Assembly (NCBI GenBank): GCA_017522125.1
Contig: JAFXAC010000082.1
Location: 1-39,015 of the forward strand
From: Clostridia bacterium
GTDB taxonomy: Bacteria; Bacillota; Clostridia; Oscillospirales; CAG-272
Length of the DNA: 39,015 nt
Direction: 5' to 3'
Under the pieces are notes generated by a model that saw only the letters and a list, made by a program, of their open reading frames with translations, made no database searches and was not told the origin of the DNA. Shown here piece after piece: positions 33,001-39,015 of this stretch (positions are counted from its first letter, which is position 1; each line of letters opens with the position of its first letter). A program made the translations under genes and the position numbers.

Positions 33001-33835
33001 GGGAGTCTACCTTGTCCTCGCCAGTGTCAAGCACAAGACCGTAGAGAGGGCCGTATTCAAAGTCGAAATACATCTCACCCGTTTCGGTCTGATAGTACTC
33101 AAGGAGCATGGAGGCGTAGCGACCGCGGGTTTCGTGGTTGCCGCGGCAGTATACAATGGGGTACTGACCGCCCGAAACAGCCGACCAAAGACCGAACAGA
33201 GAGTCGATAAGCATATCCTTGGTCTTGATGTAGTTAGCAATATCGCCCGTCATTACGATAAGGTCGGGCGTTGTGGAAAACTGCTTAGCAACAGCCTTGG
33301 CGTGGTCAATGTAGCTGTGCGTGTCGGTGAACTGAAGCACGTTGATGCTCGACTCGCTTGCGTATTTTCTGAGAGTCAGAGGACCGCAGGAGATCTTAGT
33401 GCTGAAGGTCAGCGTTGTAGCGTTGTTTGCGCTTACGTGCTGTGAGTAAACGGTGTATGAGTTGCCCAGAAGATGCTCGTGAGGCACCTTTACCGCATGA
33501 ACGGTATCATACGTTCTGATAACGCCGTTTTCCTCGTCGTATACGGTGTATTTAACTCCGTTGTAGGTGTATTCGATGTAGCCCGTGCCGCAAAAGCTGG
33601 TCGACCAGATAACGAGGTATCCGTCTCCGACCTCCAGAACGGCAGGCGTTGTCCTAAAATACATCGAGGACGTCGTTCCGCTGGTGGGGATGCTGAATGC
33701 ATCGGGATTGTATGCGGAGGTTTCGAAGGACGTAAACTCCACAAGACCCGTAAACATTGCGCAAAACATCACGGCAGACAGCAGAAAAGATAAAAATCGA
33801 AGTGTTGGCTTCTTTGAGTCGCAAAGCATTTTCAT
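30032..33835 (-). CDS. Secreted tandem metallophosphoesterase with GLUG repeats and C-terminal dockerin
   Basis: A 1267-residue exported protein with the chosen start at plus 33835, 5 bases after GAAAGGA; ATGs at 33838 and 33829 are alternatives. The signal segment covers about 10-40. Residues of about 64-396 hold a beta-rich domain plus a calcineurin-type phosphoesterase with all motifs: Asp171-x-His173, Gly197-Asp198, Asn233-His234, His315 and GHYH (His345, His347). Residues of about 441-776 repeat the whole unit, but the second phosphoesterase has lost most metal ligands. Residues of about 806-1076 carry GLUG-type repeats (GGLFGYA, GGIAGMS, GGLVGQV, GGLVGHI). A dockerin ends the protein, with loops DLDGDGRITSAD and DANGDGLFTSGD. 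It has its own promoter and terminator. A secreted phosphatase or phosphodiesterase attached through a cohesin is inferred. Confidence 0.88.
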   Translation of the reverse strand: MKMLCDSKKPTLRFLSFLLSAVMFCAMFTGLVEFTSFETSAYNPDAFSIPTSGTTSSMYFRTTPAVLEVGDGYLVIWSTSFCGTGYIEYTYNGVKYTVYDEENGVIRTYDTVHAVKVPHEHLLGNSYTVYSQHVSANNATTLTFSTKISCGPLTLRKYASESSINVLQFTDTHSYIDHAKAVAKQFSTTPDLIVMTGDIANYIKTKDMLIDSLFGLWSAVSGGQYPIVYCRGNHETRGRYASMLLEYYQTETGEMYFDFEYGPLYGLVLDTGEDKVDSHTEYGGVVNFKEYLQEEREWLSTLKPNDKTYRLLVYHIPDLSDMNDSWFSFVSEINSLGMQFGVCGHYHDTIWKASGSYGLNFPQLVMGGDPYTGDVTGAMLKFTGGNSLNISVISQTGTKKLSKTISLTSSKTSPVTYTAPNHGLNMQTTLTTLSLSFLSQPVVFETGDEDYYTVCWATSVNTLSYVEYTYQGTLYQIHDEIGGERRTFDKLHSVKVLKEHLNNNIYRIGAVQCTRHDPNHHARGNSCVSDYYVFENRNEGASVKLYNLPNITAESALTSMTSAIKELGTSPALIIANGDVRSSIYNEDAIVNFLSALATVSDSSHPVLFVRGEGDSIANQASRINKYLKYDNYYYTFSHENYQFVVLDTLAKSSSHSGMLTFDTLLKEENEWVNSLAVEEGKKLVVISHVPLDTFKSQFGYDWQTVLEDKGACVFISGNDTAGKVSVGATSGGTLSIEGGGYNASSAKSTAVEVILSGNYARVNAINNSGTTVISDSYSLFDATKVPTVSAVAPTVSNGSYLITDASHLVWMSQNIANYNGFEGMAFRLAKNIDMKLIPFTPIGGNSSEFLTSGATCSKFKGAFDGNGKIIYNLYVDTAVNYGGLFGYAQNATIKNLAIIGGSIVGESFLSTLAGALESSTVVECYTDVEIFSRGTEKGSKLGGIAGMSSGSTIQRCANFGTISTDWITAPCIGGLVGQVCTNTATNIINSYNRGDVIVGADQADGAASSSVGGLVGHIGSASIVVTNCYNTAETVSYTDLGAGIAGEISSAGAHTFTNCYYLSGNANKQTAFSSGSNTWSSTSGSGTISSKSASAMMSASFATTLNSSAFTYDASVNDGYPTHAAYLAFDMSGGVYSITVDETLGVYISGGILYGVAAGDSADEIRTKIENTSGITVNGTGTGATVTLTVDGYIVDTVTLVVIGDLDGDGRITSADYNNVKTAMVSDDAPVGIYAYAADANGDGLFTSGDALIIAACVKGDVSNLK

Positions 33836-33885
33836 CATTTTCCTTTCGTTTGGCGTAGTTTGTTGCTTTTTTAACAATTACATTG

Positions 33886-33914
33886 ATAATATCACACATA
33901 CACAAAAAAGTCAA
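33886..33914 (-). promoter_or_regulatory. Promoter of the metallophosphoesterase gene
   Basis: On the minus strand: TTGACT (plus 33909-33914), a 17-bp spacer ending TGA, and TATTAT (plus 33886-33891). It makes a start at 33877 unlikely, since that would leave almost no leader. Confidence 0.78.
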
Positions 33915-33957
33915 CCCCATTTTAACAAATTTGTGCATATTTAATAAAAATATATTA

Positions 33958-33992
33958 AAAAACACGGAGAGCTGTTCGCTCTCCGTGTTTTT
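33958..33992 (-). terminator. Terminator of the Thr-rich lipoprotein gene
   Basis: AAAAACACGGAGAGC (33958-33972), TGTTC loop, GCTCTCCGTGTTTTT (33978-33992). On the minus strand the stem ends in a T-run. Confidence 0.86.
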
Positions 33993-34015
33993 AAGTATAA
34001 TATTTATTTTTTGCG

Positions 34016-35071
34016 TTATTTTACCGTTCTGAAGGTTACGGGATCGATCTCGGTCTGAGAGTCCATATCAAAGAACACAACGTTCTTGTAAGTATTGCCG
34101 TTGGCAAGGCAGTTGTCAAGAGTGTCCTCCCAGCTTCCACCGCCGTAGAATACCTGAATGTACTTGTCGTTCTGCTCAAGATTGTAGCCGTTTGCGTAGC
34201 AGTAAGCAAAGTTAAGTCTTACGTCCTCAGCAACGCAGTTCTTGATGGAAGTGAGCCATGCGCTATCGTAGCCTACGAAGCAAGCAAGGTTGTGGAAGCC
34301 CTCAGCCAAGAAACGCTTTACGGAGCATCCGTCGATGGATATCTCGCTGTTTTCGTGGCTGTATCCGAGCATAGCGGCGATACGAATGCCGATGGAGTTG
34401 TCCGATGCACCGGTCTTGTACTTGGTAGCGGTGATTACCTTGGAGTCAAGAACGTGTACGTTGTTGAATACGACGTCTGACTTGAGAGAGCAACCAAGCA
34501 CTATAGCAACGCCGTTGGAGTCGCCTGCGGTGGTGGTGCAGTTCTGGAAGGTGAGGTTACGGAAGGTGATAGCACCGCCGTCCATCATATCAACGAAGCC
34601 TACGCGGGTAGAGCTTCTTTCGTTAGCAACGATGTTGAGGTTGGAAATGGTGTGACCGTTACCCTCGAAAATGGTGTTGTAGAGGTAGTAGCCGTTCAGG
34701 CTCTGCCACTGCTCGCCGCCCATATCGATATCAGCGTCGATGGATATGGTGTAGCCGTCGTAGTCCTTGTTGTAAACGATGGACTGGTTAAGCTCACGAA
34801 GGTCGTCGGCGGTTCTTACGTGGAATACGCCTTCCTCATCCTCGGGGATGGTATCCTCGGGCTCGGTCTCCTCAGGAGTGGTCTCTGCGGGAGTGGTTTC
34901 GGAAGGTGTGGTTTCTGCGGGAGTGGTTTCTGCGGGAGTAGTAGCTGCAGGAGTGGTTACTGCGGGAGTGGTCGCTTCGCCTTCGCCACCGTTGCAGGAT
35001 ACTGCACTGATGCAAACGGAGAGGAGCATAAGTATTGCGAGTGATAGGGTAAAGATTTTTTTCATAATCAT
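34016..35071 (-). CDS. Lipoprotein with Thr/Pro-rich stalk and beta-helix-like domain
   Basis: A 351-residue predicted lipoprotein. The signal peptide ends in the lipobox SAVSC with Cys26 as the lipidated residue. A stalk of TTPAE-type repeats (about 33-68) and an acidic stretch (EETEPEDTIPEDEE) lead to a domain of about 270 residues. That domain resembles right-handed beta-helix/GLUG-like folds: FHVRTADDLRELN, IDADIDMGG, FEGNGHTISNLNI, then repeated short strands with IxxCxVxx patterns. AAAGGA lies 4 bases before the first ATG and 10 before a second one two codons on, so either could be used. It has its own promoter and terminator. The function is unknown; a surface-attached binding protein is likely. 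Confidence 0.84.
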   Translation of the reverse strand: MIMKKIFTLSLAILMLLSVCISAVSCNGGEGEATTPAVTTPAATTPAETTPAETTPSETTPAETTPEETEPEDTIPEDEEGVFHVRTADDLRELNQSIVYNKDYDGYTISIDADIDMGGEQWQSLNGYYLYNTIFEGNGHTISNLNIVANERSSTRVGFVDMMDGGAITFRNLTFQNCTTTAGDSNGVAIVLGCSLKSDVVFNNVHVLDSKVITATKYKTGASDNSIGIRIAAMLGYSHENSEISIDGCSVKRFLAEGFHNLACFVGYDSAWLTSIKNCVAEDVRLNFAYCYANGYNLEQNDKYIQVFYGGGSWEDTLDNCLANGNTYKNVVFFDMDSQTEIDPVTFRTVK

Positions 35072-35100
35072 TTATTCCTTTCATAAAATTGATCATTTAA

Positions 35101-35128
35101 ATTATACCACTTTTTTGCAAATTGTCAA
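35101..35128 (-). promoter_or_regulatory. Promoter of the Thr-rich lipoprotein gene
   Basis: On the minus strand: TTGACA (plus 35123-35128), a 16-bp spacer ending TGG, and TATAAT (plus 35101-35106). Confidence 0.82.
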
Positions 35129-35188
35129 TCCCATTTTAAAATTACTCTCTTTTTCTCGATGAGCGAGTATAAAATTTCTAATAAGCTA

Positions 35189-35217
35189 TTGACAATCCCG
35201 CAGTTGTGTGATATCAT
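35189..35217 (+). promoter_or_regulatory. Promoter of the DrrAB-like exporter operon
   Basis: TTGACA (35189-35194), a 17-bp spacer ending TGA, and TATCAT (35212-35217). Confidence 0.8.
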
Positions 35218-35227
35218 TTTGATATCA
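35209..35227. promoter_or_regulatory. Tandem palindrome over the -10, candidate operator
   Basis: TGATATCA (35209-35216), TTT, TGATATCA (35220-35227). Each half is itself a palindrome and the pair overlaps the -10 and the likely start of transcription. A repressor site is inferred. No regulator gene is adjacent. Confidence 0.55.
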
Positions 35228-35232
35228 TCAAA

Positions 35233-35264
35233 GACGCCTCAAGCAAAGCGTTTTGCTTGTGCGT
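35233..35264 (+). promoter_or_regulatory. Leader hairpin of the DrrAB-like operon
   Basis: CAAGCAAA (35240-35247), GCGT loop, TTTGCTTG (35252-35259), extended by outer ACGC/GCGT pairs. It lies between the promoter and the ribosome binding site. The function is unknown; there is no T-run, so it is not a terminator. Confidence 0.55.
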
Positions 35265-35289
35265 TAATACTGCTTTTAAGGAAAGAAAA

Positions 35290-36201
35290 ATGAATATCAT
35301 CGAGATAAAGGACCTTAATAAATCCTTTGGCGAGGTCAAGGCGGTCAAGGGGCTCAGCTTCAACGTCCGCAAGGGCGAGCTTTTTGCTTTTCTCGGCGTT
35401 AACGGCGCGGGAAAATCTACCACGATTAATATAATATGCGGTCAGCTTGCGGCAGACGGCGGAAGCGTTATAATAAACGGCAAGGACATCCATAAGGACG
35501 CCGACAGCATAAAAAGACAGCTTGGCGTAGTTTTTCAGTCCTCGCTTTTGGATAAGGCGCTTACCGTCAGAGATAACCTTGAAAGCCGCGCGGCGCTTTA
35601 CGGCATCACGGGTGCGGCGTTTGAAAAAAGGCTTGCGGAGCTTAGCGAGCTTCTCGATCTCGGCGAGCTTATGAAGCGCGCCGTCGGCAAGCTGTCCGGC
35701 GGTCAGCGCAGACGTATAGATATCGCGCGCGCACTTTTGCACAGCCCCGAGATACTCATTCTCGACGAGCCGACGACGGGGCTTGATCCGCAGACTCGCG
35801 CTACTCTTTGGAGCATCATCTCCGACCTTCGCAAGACCAAGAATATGACCGTGCTTCTCACCACTCACTATATGGAGGAGGCGGCGGATGCCGACTACGT
35901 GGTGATGATCGACAGCGGAAGCCTTATTGCCAAGGGAACTCCGCTGGAGCTGAAAAACACCTACGCGGGCGACTTTATCACGGTCTACGGGATCACCGAG
36001 GACGTGGCAGACTCGCTTGGCGTGCCGTATGAAAGGATACGCGACGCGTACAGGCTTTCCGTTCCCAACACCGCCGCGGCAACGAGCCTTATAATCAAAA
36101 GGCCCGAGGTGTTTACCGATTACGAGATAACGAAGGGAAGAATGGACGACGTTTTCCTTACCGTTACGGGCAAAAAAGCCACGGAGGATGAAGAAAAATG
36201 A
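35290..36201 (+). CDS. ABC transporter ATP-binding protein, DrrA-like
   Basis: A 303-residue ABC ATPase. Walker A is GVNGAGKST (36-44), the signature LSGGQRRR begins at 135, Walker B is ILILDEP (155-161, Glu160) and the H-loop His is His193 in TTHYMEEA. The C-terminal extension of about 80 residues is typical of DrrA/CcmA-like subunits paired with ABC-2 permeases. I chose the ATG at 35290 because AAGGAAAG precedes it; an upstream in-frame ATG at 35257 lies in the leader hairpin. The permease gene overlaps it by 4 bases (ATGA). Export of a drug, antibiotic or lipid-like compound is the usual role of such pairs; the substrate is unknown. Confidence 0.93.
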   Translation: MNIIEIKDLNKSFGEVKAVKGLSFNVRKGELFAFLGVNGAGKSTTINIICGQLAADGGSVIINGKDIHKDADSIKRQLGVVFQSSLLDKALTVRDNLESRAALYGITGAAFEKRLAELSELLDLGELMKRAVGKLSGGQRRRIDIARALLHSPEILILDEPTTGLDPQTRATLWSIISDLRKTKNMTVLLTTHYMEEAADADYVVMIDSGSLIAKGTPLELKNTYAGDFITVYGITEDVADSLGVPYERIRDAYRLSVPNTAAATSLIIKRPEVFTDYEITKGRMDDVFLTVTGKKATEDEEK

Positions 36202-37106
36202 CAACTATGCTGATACTTATAAAGAGGAATACCAAGCTCTTCTTCAAGGATAAGGGAATGTTCCTCACCTCGCTTATCACCCCCGCTATCCTTCTCGTGC
36301 TTTACGCGACCTTCCTTTCCGAGGTGTATAAGGATTCTTTTATGATGGCTCTGCCCGAGGGACTTGCCTTTGCCGAGGAGCTGATAGACGGCTGCGTAGC
36401 CGCACAGCTTATGTCCTCGATACTTTCCGTTTCCTGTGTTACCGTGGCGTTTTGCTCAAATATGCTTATGGTTCAGGATAGGGCAAACGGCTCGATAAAG
36501 GATATCACGATATCCCCCGTAAAAAGCTCCACTCTTGCGCTGAGCTACTATTTCGCAACCCTTATCAGTACGCTCGTTATCTGCTTTACTGCAACCGCCA
36601 TCTGCCTGCTTTACGTTTGGTACGTGGGCTGGTATCTTACGCTTTCTGACGTTTTGTTCCTCATTCTCGACGTGTTTTTGCTTGTAATGTTCGGCACGGC
36701 GCTCTCAAGCGTTATCGGCTTTTTCCTCTCAAGTCAGGGGCAGATATCCGCCGTCGGAACTATCATCAGCTCCTGCTACGGCTTTATCTGCGGCGCGTAT
36801 ATGCCCATATCGCAGTTTTCCGAGGGACTTCAAAAGGTAGTAATGCTTTTGCCCGGAACTTACGGCACGTCCCTTGTGAGAAACCACTCGATGCGCGGCG
36901 TTTTTGCCGAGATGGAAAGCTCGGGCTTCCCGCCCGAGGCGGTCGACGCTATGCGCAAGACCGTTGACTGCAATATCAGCTTTTTCGGAAACGACGTAAG
37001 CATTGGCGCTATGTACGCGGTGCTTGGCGGCACGGTGGCTGTGCTTGTCGCGGTGTACGTTCTGATGAACGTAATAAAAAACAGAGCCGCCGCCAAGGCT
37101 CGTTAA
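36198..37106 (+). CDS. ABC-2 type permease, DrrB-like
   Basis: A 302-residue membrane protein with about six hydrophobic segments in the ABC-2 pattern: an N-terminal helix (MFLTSLITPAILLVLYATFL), a large loop, four clustered helices, the GAYMPISQFSEGLQKVVMLLPGTY segment typical of this family, and a C-terminal helix. It starts within the ATGA overlap with the ATPase gene, so the two are translationally coupled and form one exporter. A bidirectional terminator follows. Confidence 0.91.
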   Translation: MTTMLILIKRNTKLFFKDKGMFLTSLITPAILLVLYATFLSEVYKDSFMMALPEGLAFAEELIDGCVAAQLMSSILSVSCVTVAFCSNMLMVQDRANGSIKDITISPVKSSTLALSYYFATLISTLVICFTATAICLLYVWYVGWYLTLSDVLFLILDVFLLVMFGTALSSVIGFFLSSQGQISAVGTIISSCYGFICGAYMPISQFSEGLQKVVMLLPGTYGTSLVRNHSMRGVFAEMESSGFPPEAVDAMRKTVDCNISFFGNDVSIGAMYAVLGGTVAVLVAVYVLMNVIKNRAAAKAR

Positions 37107-37113
37107 TTTAAGT

Positions 37114-37145
37114 AAAAAAGGCAACGCCGCGCGTTGCCTTTTTTT
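37114..37145. terminator. Bidirectional terminator between the exporter and azlD
   Basis: AAAAAAGGCAACGC (37114-37127), CGC loop, GCGTTGCCTTTTTT (37131-37144), then more T. It serves both convergent operons. Confidence 0.88.
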
Positions 37146-37147
37146 GC

Positions 37148-37459
37148 TTAAAATACCAGCTGTATAAGCACCATATAAATAAGCGTTCCCGAAAGAATGC
37201 TTGCTATGGCACTTCGCTTCCACGCCTGCACGCCCGCGACGCAAGCGACGGCGATAAGCTCGGGGATTCCGTAGGGATACGCCATGGGAGTCACGTCCTT
37301 TAAGCAATAGATAACGAGCATTCCCATAACGGCGGGCGGAAGCACCTTGCCGAGATACGATACGTATTTCGGTGTTTTGCTTCGGAATACGAGAAACGGC
37401 AAAAAGCGCAGCAGGGCGGTAACTATCGCCATTACCGCGATAATAAGTGCGGTCTTCAT
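37148..37459 (-). CDS. azlD: Branched-chain amino acid exporter small subunit AzlD
   Basis: A 103-residue protein with about three to four hydrophobic segments, the usual size of AzlD, the small partner of AzlC. Family landmarks are the N-terminal TALLRFLPFLVF and the VLPPAVMGMLVIYCL helix. Its ATG overlaps the azlC stop as ATGA, and GAGGAGGG lies upstream within azlC, so it is translationally coupled. AzlCD-type pairs export branched-chain amino acids in characterised bacteria. Confidence 0.92.
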   Translation of the reverse strand: MKTALIIAVMAIVTALLRFLPFLVFRSKTPKYVSYLGKVLPPAVMGMLVIYCLKDVTPMAYPYGIPELIAVACVAGVQAWKRSAIASILSGTLIYMVLIQLVF

Positions 37460-38142
37460 TTTGCGCCCTCCTCTCGTCCGCGAAGGAGTGTCAGCACCAG
37501 CGTGATAAGAAGCATCGCGGGGATAAGGAAGCTATCGCGTCCGAATACGATGAGGCAGAGCAGCGTGCTCAAAAGCCCCGTAAGTGCGGGCACGTGATCC
37601 CTTGTCGCGAGCCATTGCTCGGTCAGCGAGGCGACGAATAGCGCCGTCATGGAAAACTCGATCCCTGCCGAGGAAAACGGAAGCACCGCCCCAAGCAGAT
37701 TGCCGATGATACCGCCGATTATCCAATAGGAATGATTAAAAAGCGACACGAGGAATCTGTAAAGATTTGCGTCAACTCGGTCGGGCGCTTTTCCGTCGCA
37801 GAGCAGGGAATACGTTTCGTCGGTCAGCGCAAATATCATATACGGCTTATATTTTCCCGCGCCCTTGTACTTGTCTATCATGGAAATGCTGTAAAATAAA
37901 TGTCGGGCGTTTACCATAAGGGACGTGGCGGCTGTGGTTATAAGGGACGCGCCGCTTGCGATAAGCCCGACGCCCACGTATTGCAGAGAGCCTGCATAAA
38001 TGGAAATGCTCATAACTGCCGCCCACAGCACCCCGTATCCCGCATTCCGCAAAAGGATACCAAAGCCGATGCCTAAAACTATGTAGCCCGCCAAGACGGG
38101 TAGGGACGTGTAAAATGCTTGCTTAACGGTTTTTCGTTTCAT
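37456..38142 (-). CDS. azlC: Branched-chain amino acid exporter large subunit AzlC
   Basis: A 228-residue membrane protein of the AzlC family with about six to seven hydrophobic segments. Characteristic motifs are GYIVLGIGFGILLRNAGY near the N-terminus, SISIYAGSLQYVGVGL, the NARHLFYSISM segment and FALTDETYSL. It forms a two-gene operon with azlD. The start at plus 38142 gives the usual N-terminus, but no ribosome binding site lies at normal spacing; the nearest GGAG is 16 bases away and lies inside a repeated motif. Regulation at the promoter or leader is therefore plausible. Confidence 0.92.
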   Translation of the reverse strand: MKRKTVKQAFYTSLPVLAGYIVLGIGFGILLRNAGYGVLWAAVMSISIYAGSLQYVGVGLIASGASLITTAATSLMVNARHLFYSISMIDKYKGAGKYKPYMIFALTDETYSLLCDGKAPDRVDANLYRFLVSLFNHSYWIIGGIIGNLLGAVLPFSSAGIEFSMTALFVASLTEQWLATRDHVPALTGLLSTLLCLIVFGRDSFLIPAMLLITLVLTLLRGREEGAK

Positions 38143-38146
38143 CGCT

Positions 38147-38215
38147 GGTATTAGTTAACTCCGAACTTCTGCTTTTCGACTAATTATAGCACAAAAAATC
38201 GGTATTAGCAACTCC
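38147..38215 (-). promoter_or_regulatory. Direct repeat flanking the azlCD promoter
   Basis: GGTATTAGTTAACTCC (plus 38147-38162) and GGTATTAGCAACTCC (plus 38201-38215) are near-identical and share orientation, 54 bases apart. One overlaps the -35, the other lies in the leader before the azlC start. They are candidate binding sites for a regulator, possibly of Lrp type by analogy with AzlB in Bacillus. Confidence 0.55.
38183..38211 (-). promoter_or_regulatory. Promoter of azlCD
   Basis: On the minus strand: TTGCTA (plus 38206-38211), a 17-bp spacer ending TGC, and TATAAT (plus 38183-38188). Confidence 0.76.
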
Positions 38216-38275
38216 TTCCATAATTAAAAACGGCGAAACGTTTTCGTTATTTTTTAACCTTTTTAATAAAACATC

Positions 38276-38304
38276 TTGATTTTTTGAAATCTATATGGTA
38301 AAAT
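38276..38304 (+). promoter_or_regulatory. Promoter of surface protein 4
   Basis: TTGATT (38276-38281), a 17-bp spacer ending TGG, and TAAAAT (38299-38304). Confidence 0.72.
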
Positions 38305-38349
38305 TTAAATGTATAAGTGTATATTATTTCGACGAAAGGAAACACGGCT

Positions 38350-39015
38350 ATGAAAAAAACAGTAGCATGGATATTGGCACTTGCATTACTTGCGGTAGCG
38401 ACCGTTATCGGCACGGTAGCATATCTTACCGACGTGGACTCGGAAACGAACGTTTTTACCATCGGTAACGTCGATATCGACCTCCTCGAATACGAGCGCA
38501 TCGATACCGAAACTGCGAACGCTGACGCAGAGGTGCAGGAGTTCCACGATAACAAGCCCTTGCTCCCCGCGGTTATAGACAAGGACTTTGACTACACCGC
38601 AGGCGATACGTACGTTGATTGGGAGCAGATAGGAAAAGAGGCAGGATACACCTCGCCTATTTGGAATCCCGAAAAGATCAACAACGAAGTTGACAAGATG
38701 GTTTTCGTTGAAAACACGGGTGACTACAGCGCATACGTGCGCACCTATTTCGCGTTCGAGGCAGGCAACTACGCCACCTTTGAGCGTTTTCAGGAAATGA
38801 TACACATAAACCTCAACGACACTTCAAGCGAGTGGGTTTGGGAGTGGATTCCGTTCCTCGCTACCAACGATGAAGGCGGTAAGTATTTCATTGCAAAGGC
38901 TACGTACCAAAAGGAGCTTGCTCCCGATGCTATCACGGAGATAAGCCTTTCCCAGATTGCGCTTGATCCCACCTCTACAAATGAGCACGTATCTGCCTTT
39001 GGCGATACATACGAG
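38350..39015 (+). CDS. SipW-type signal peptide surface protein 4 (partial)
   Basis: The first 222 codons of a fourth paralogue; the frame is open at the right edge. The signal segment ends GTVAYLTDVD and is followed by ETNVFTIGNVDIDLLEYER. The shared N-terminal domain follows, with DKMVFVENTG, FAFEAGNY, GKYFIAKATY and SLSQIALDPTSTN. The ATG sits behind CGAAAGGAAACACGGCT, nearly the same leader as the first gene of the 1946-9498 cluster. Whether BspA-like repeats follow cannot be seen here. It lies about 29 kb from the other three, so this family has at least two loci. Confidence 0.88.
   Translation, partial: MKKTVAWILALALLAVATVIGTVAYLTDVDSETNVFTIGNVDIDLLEYERIDTETANADAEVQEFHDNKPLLPAVIDKDFDYTAGDTYVDWEQIGKEAGYTSPIWNPEKINNEVDKMVFVENTGDYSAYVRTYFAFEAGNYATFERFQEMIHINLNDTSSEWVWEWIPFLATNDEGGKYFIAKATYQKELAPDAITEISLSQIALDPTSTNEHVSAFGDTYE

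Noticed and set aside
35239..36204. 321-codon open frame on the minus strand
   Set aside because: Antisense to the DrrA-like ATPase, which has all ABC motifs; no ribosome binding site.

Overview
The window looks like chromosomal DNA of an uncultured anaerobic Clostridia-type member of the Bacillota, plausibly from gut or rumen. Evidence: AGGAGG-type ribosome binding sites, sharp sigma-A promoters (often with an extended -10 TGn), U-tailed hairpin terminators, meso-diaminopimelate dehydrogenase, SipW-type signal peptides, dockerin modules, an ECF S component under a cobalamin riboswitch, and AzlCD. No rRNA, tRNA, CRISPR array, complete transposase or phage gene was seen. The taxon is inferred from gene content only.

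Layout. 1-1430: an accessory-looking patch with a small-hairpin array, an A+T-rich orphan gene, and a diverged repeat on either side of both. 1946-9498: three consecutive large exported paralogues, each with a SipW/TasA-type signal peptide, a shared N-terminal domain and a long array of about 26-residue BspA-like (DUF285) leucine-rich repeats. A fourth paralogue begins at 38350 and leaves the window. 9650-12850: an unknown gene, then the threonine-degradation operon tdh-kbl. 12890-14578 (-): a membrane-anchored protein with a degenerate LytM/M23 domain. 14739-15650: cysteine synthase. 15688-16900 (-): cobalamin riboswitch, DUF4430 protein and ECF S component, very likely a corrinoid uptake operon. 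17013-17855: membrane protein with three zinc ribbons. 17959-20429: GH2 glycosidase and a ZIP metal transporter. 20506-21489: Ddh. 21591-25236: heterodimeric ABC exporter. 25272-26096 (-): DUF3737. 26227-27462: exonuclease III fused to a GNAT acetyltransferase. 27526-35071 (-): three separately promoted exported proteins, namely a lipase-like dockerin protein with a PETTV minisatellite linker, a duplicated metallophosphoesterase with GLUG repeats and dockerin, and a Thr-rich-stalk lipoprotein. 35290-37106: DrrAB-like ABC exporter with a candidate palindromic operator. 37148-38142 (-): AzlCD.

Two themes stand out. First, a cell-surface programme: SipW-type/BspA-repeat proteins and dockerin or Thr-rich secreted proteins, with neither the SipW peptidase nor a cohesin scaffold in the window. 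Second, a cobalamin-responsive operon whose leader can form two mutually exclusive helices just upstream of the start. The most unusual architectures are the SipW-type/DUF285 fusions, the ExoIII-GNAT fusion, the tandem phosphoesterase with an apparently dead second copy, and the hairpin array near the left edge.

Genes are tightly packed. Convergent pairs mostly share bidirectional terminators, one of which contains both stop codons. Long antisense reading frames opposite conserved genes are treated as shadows.
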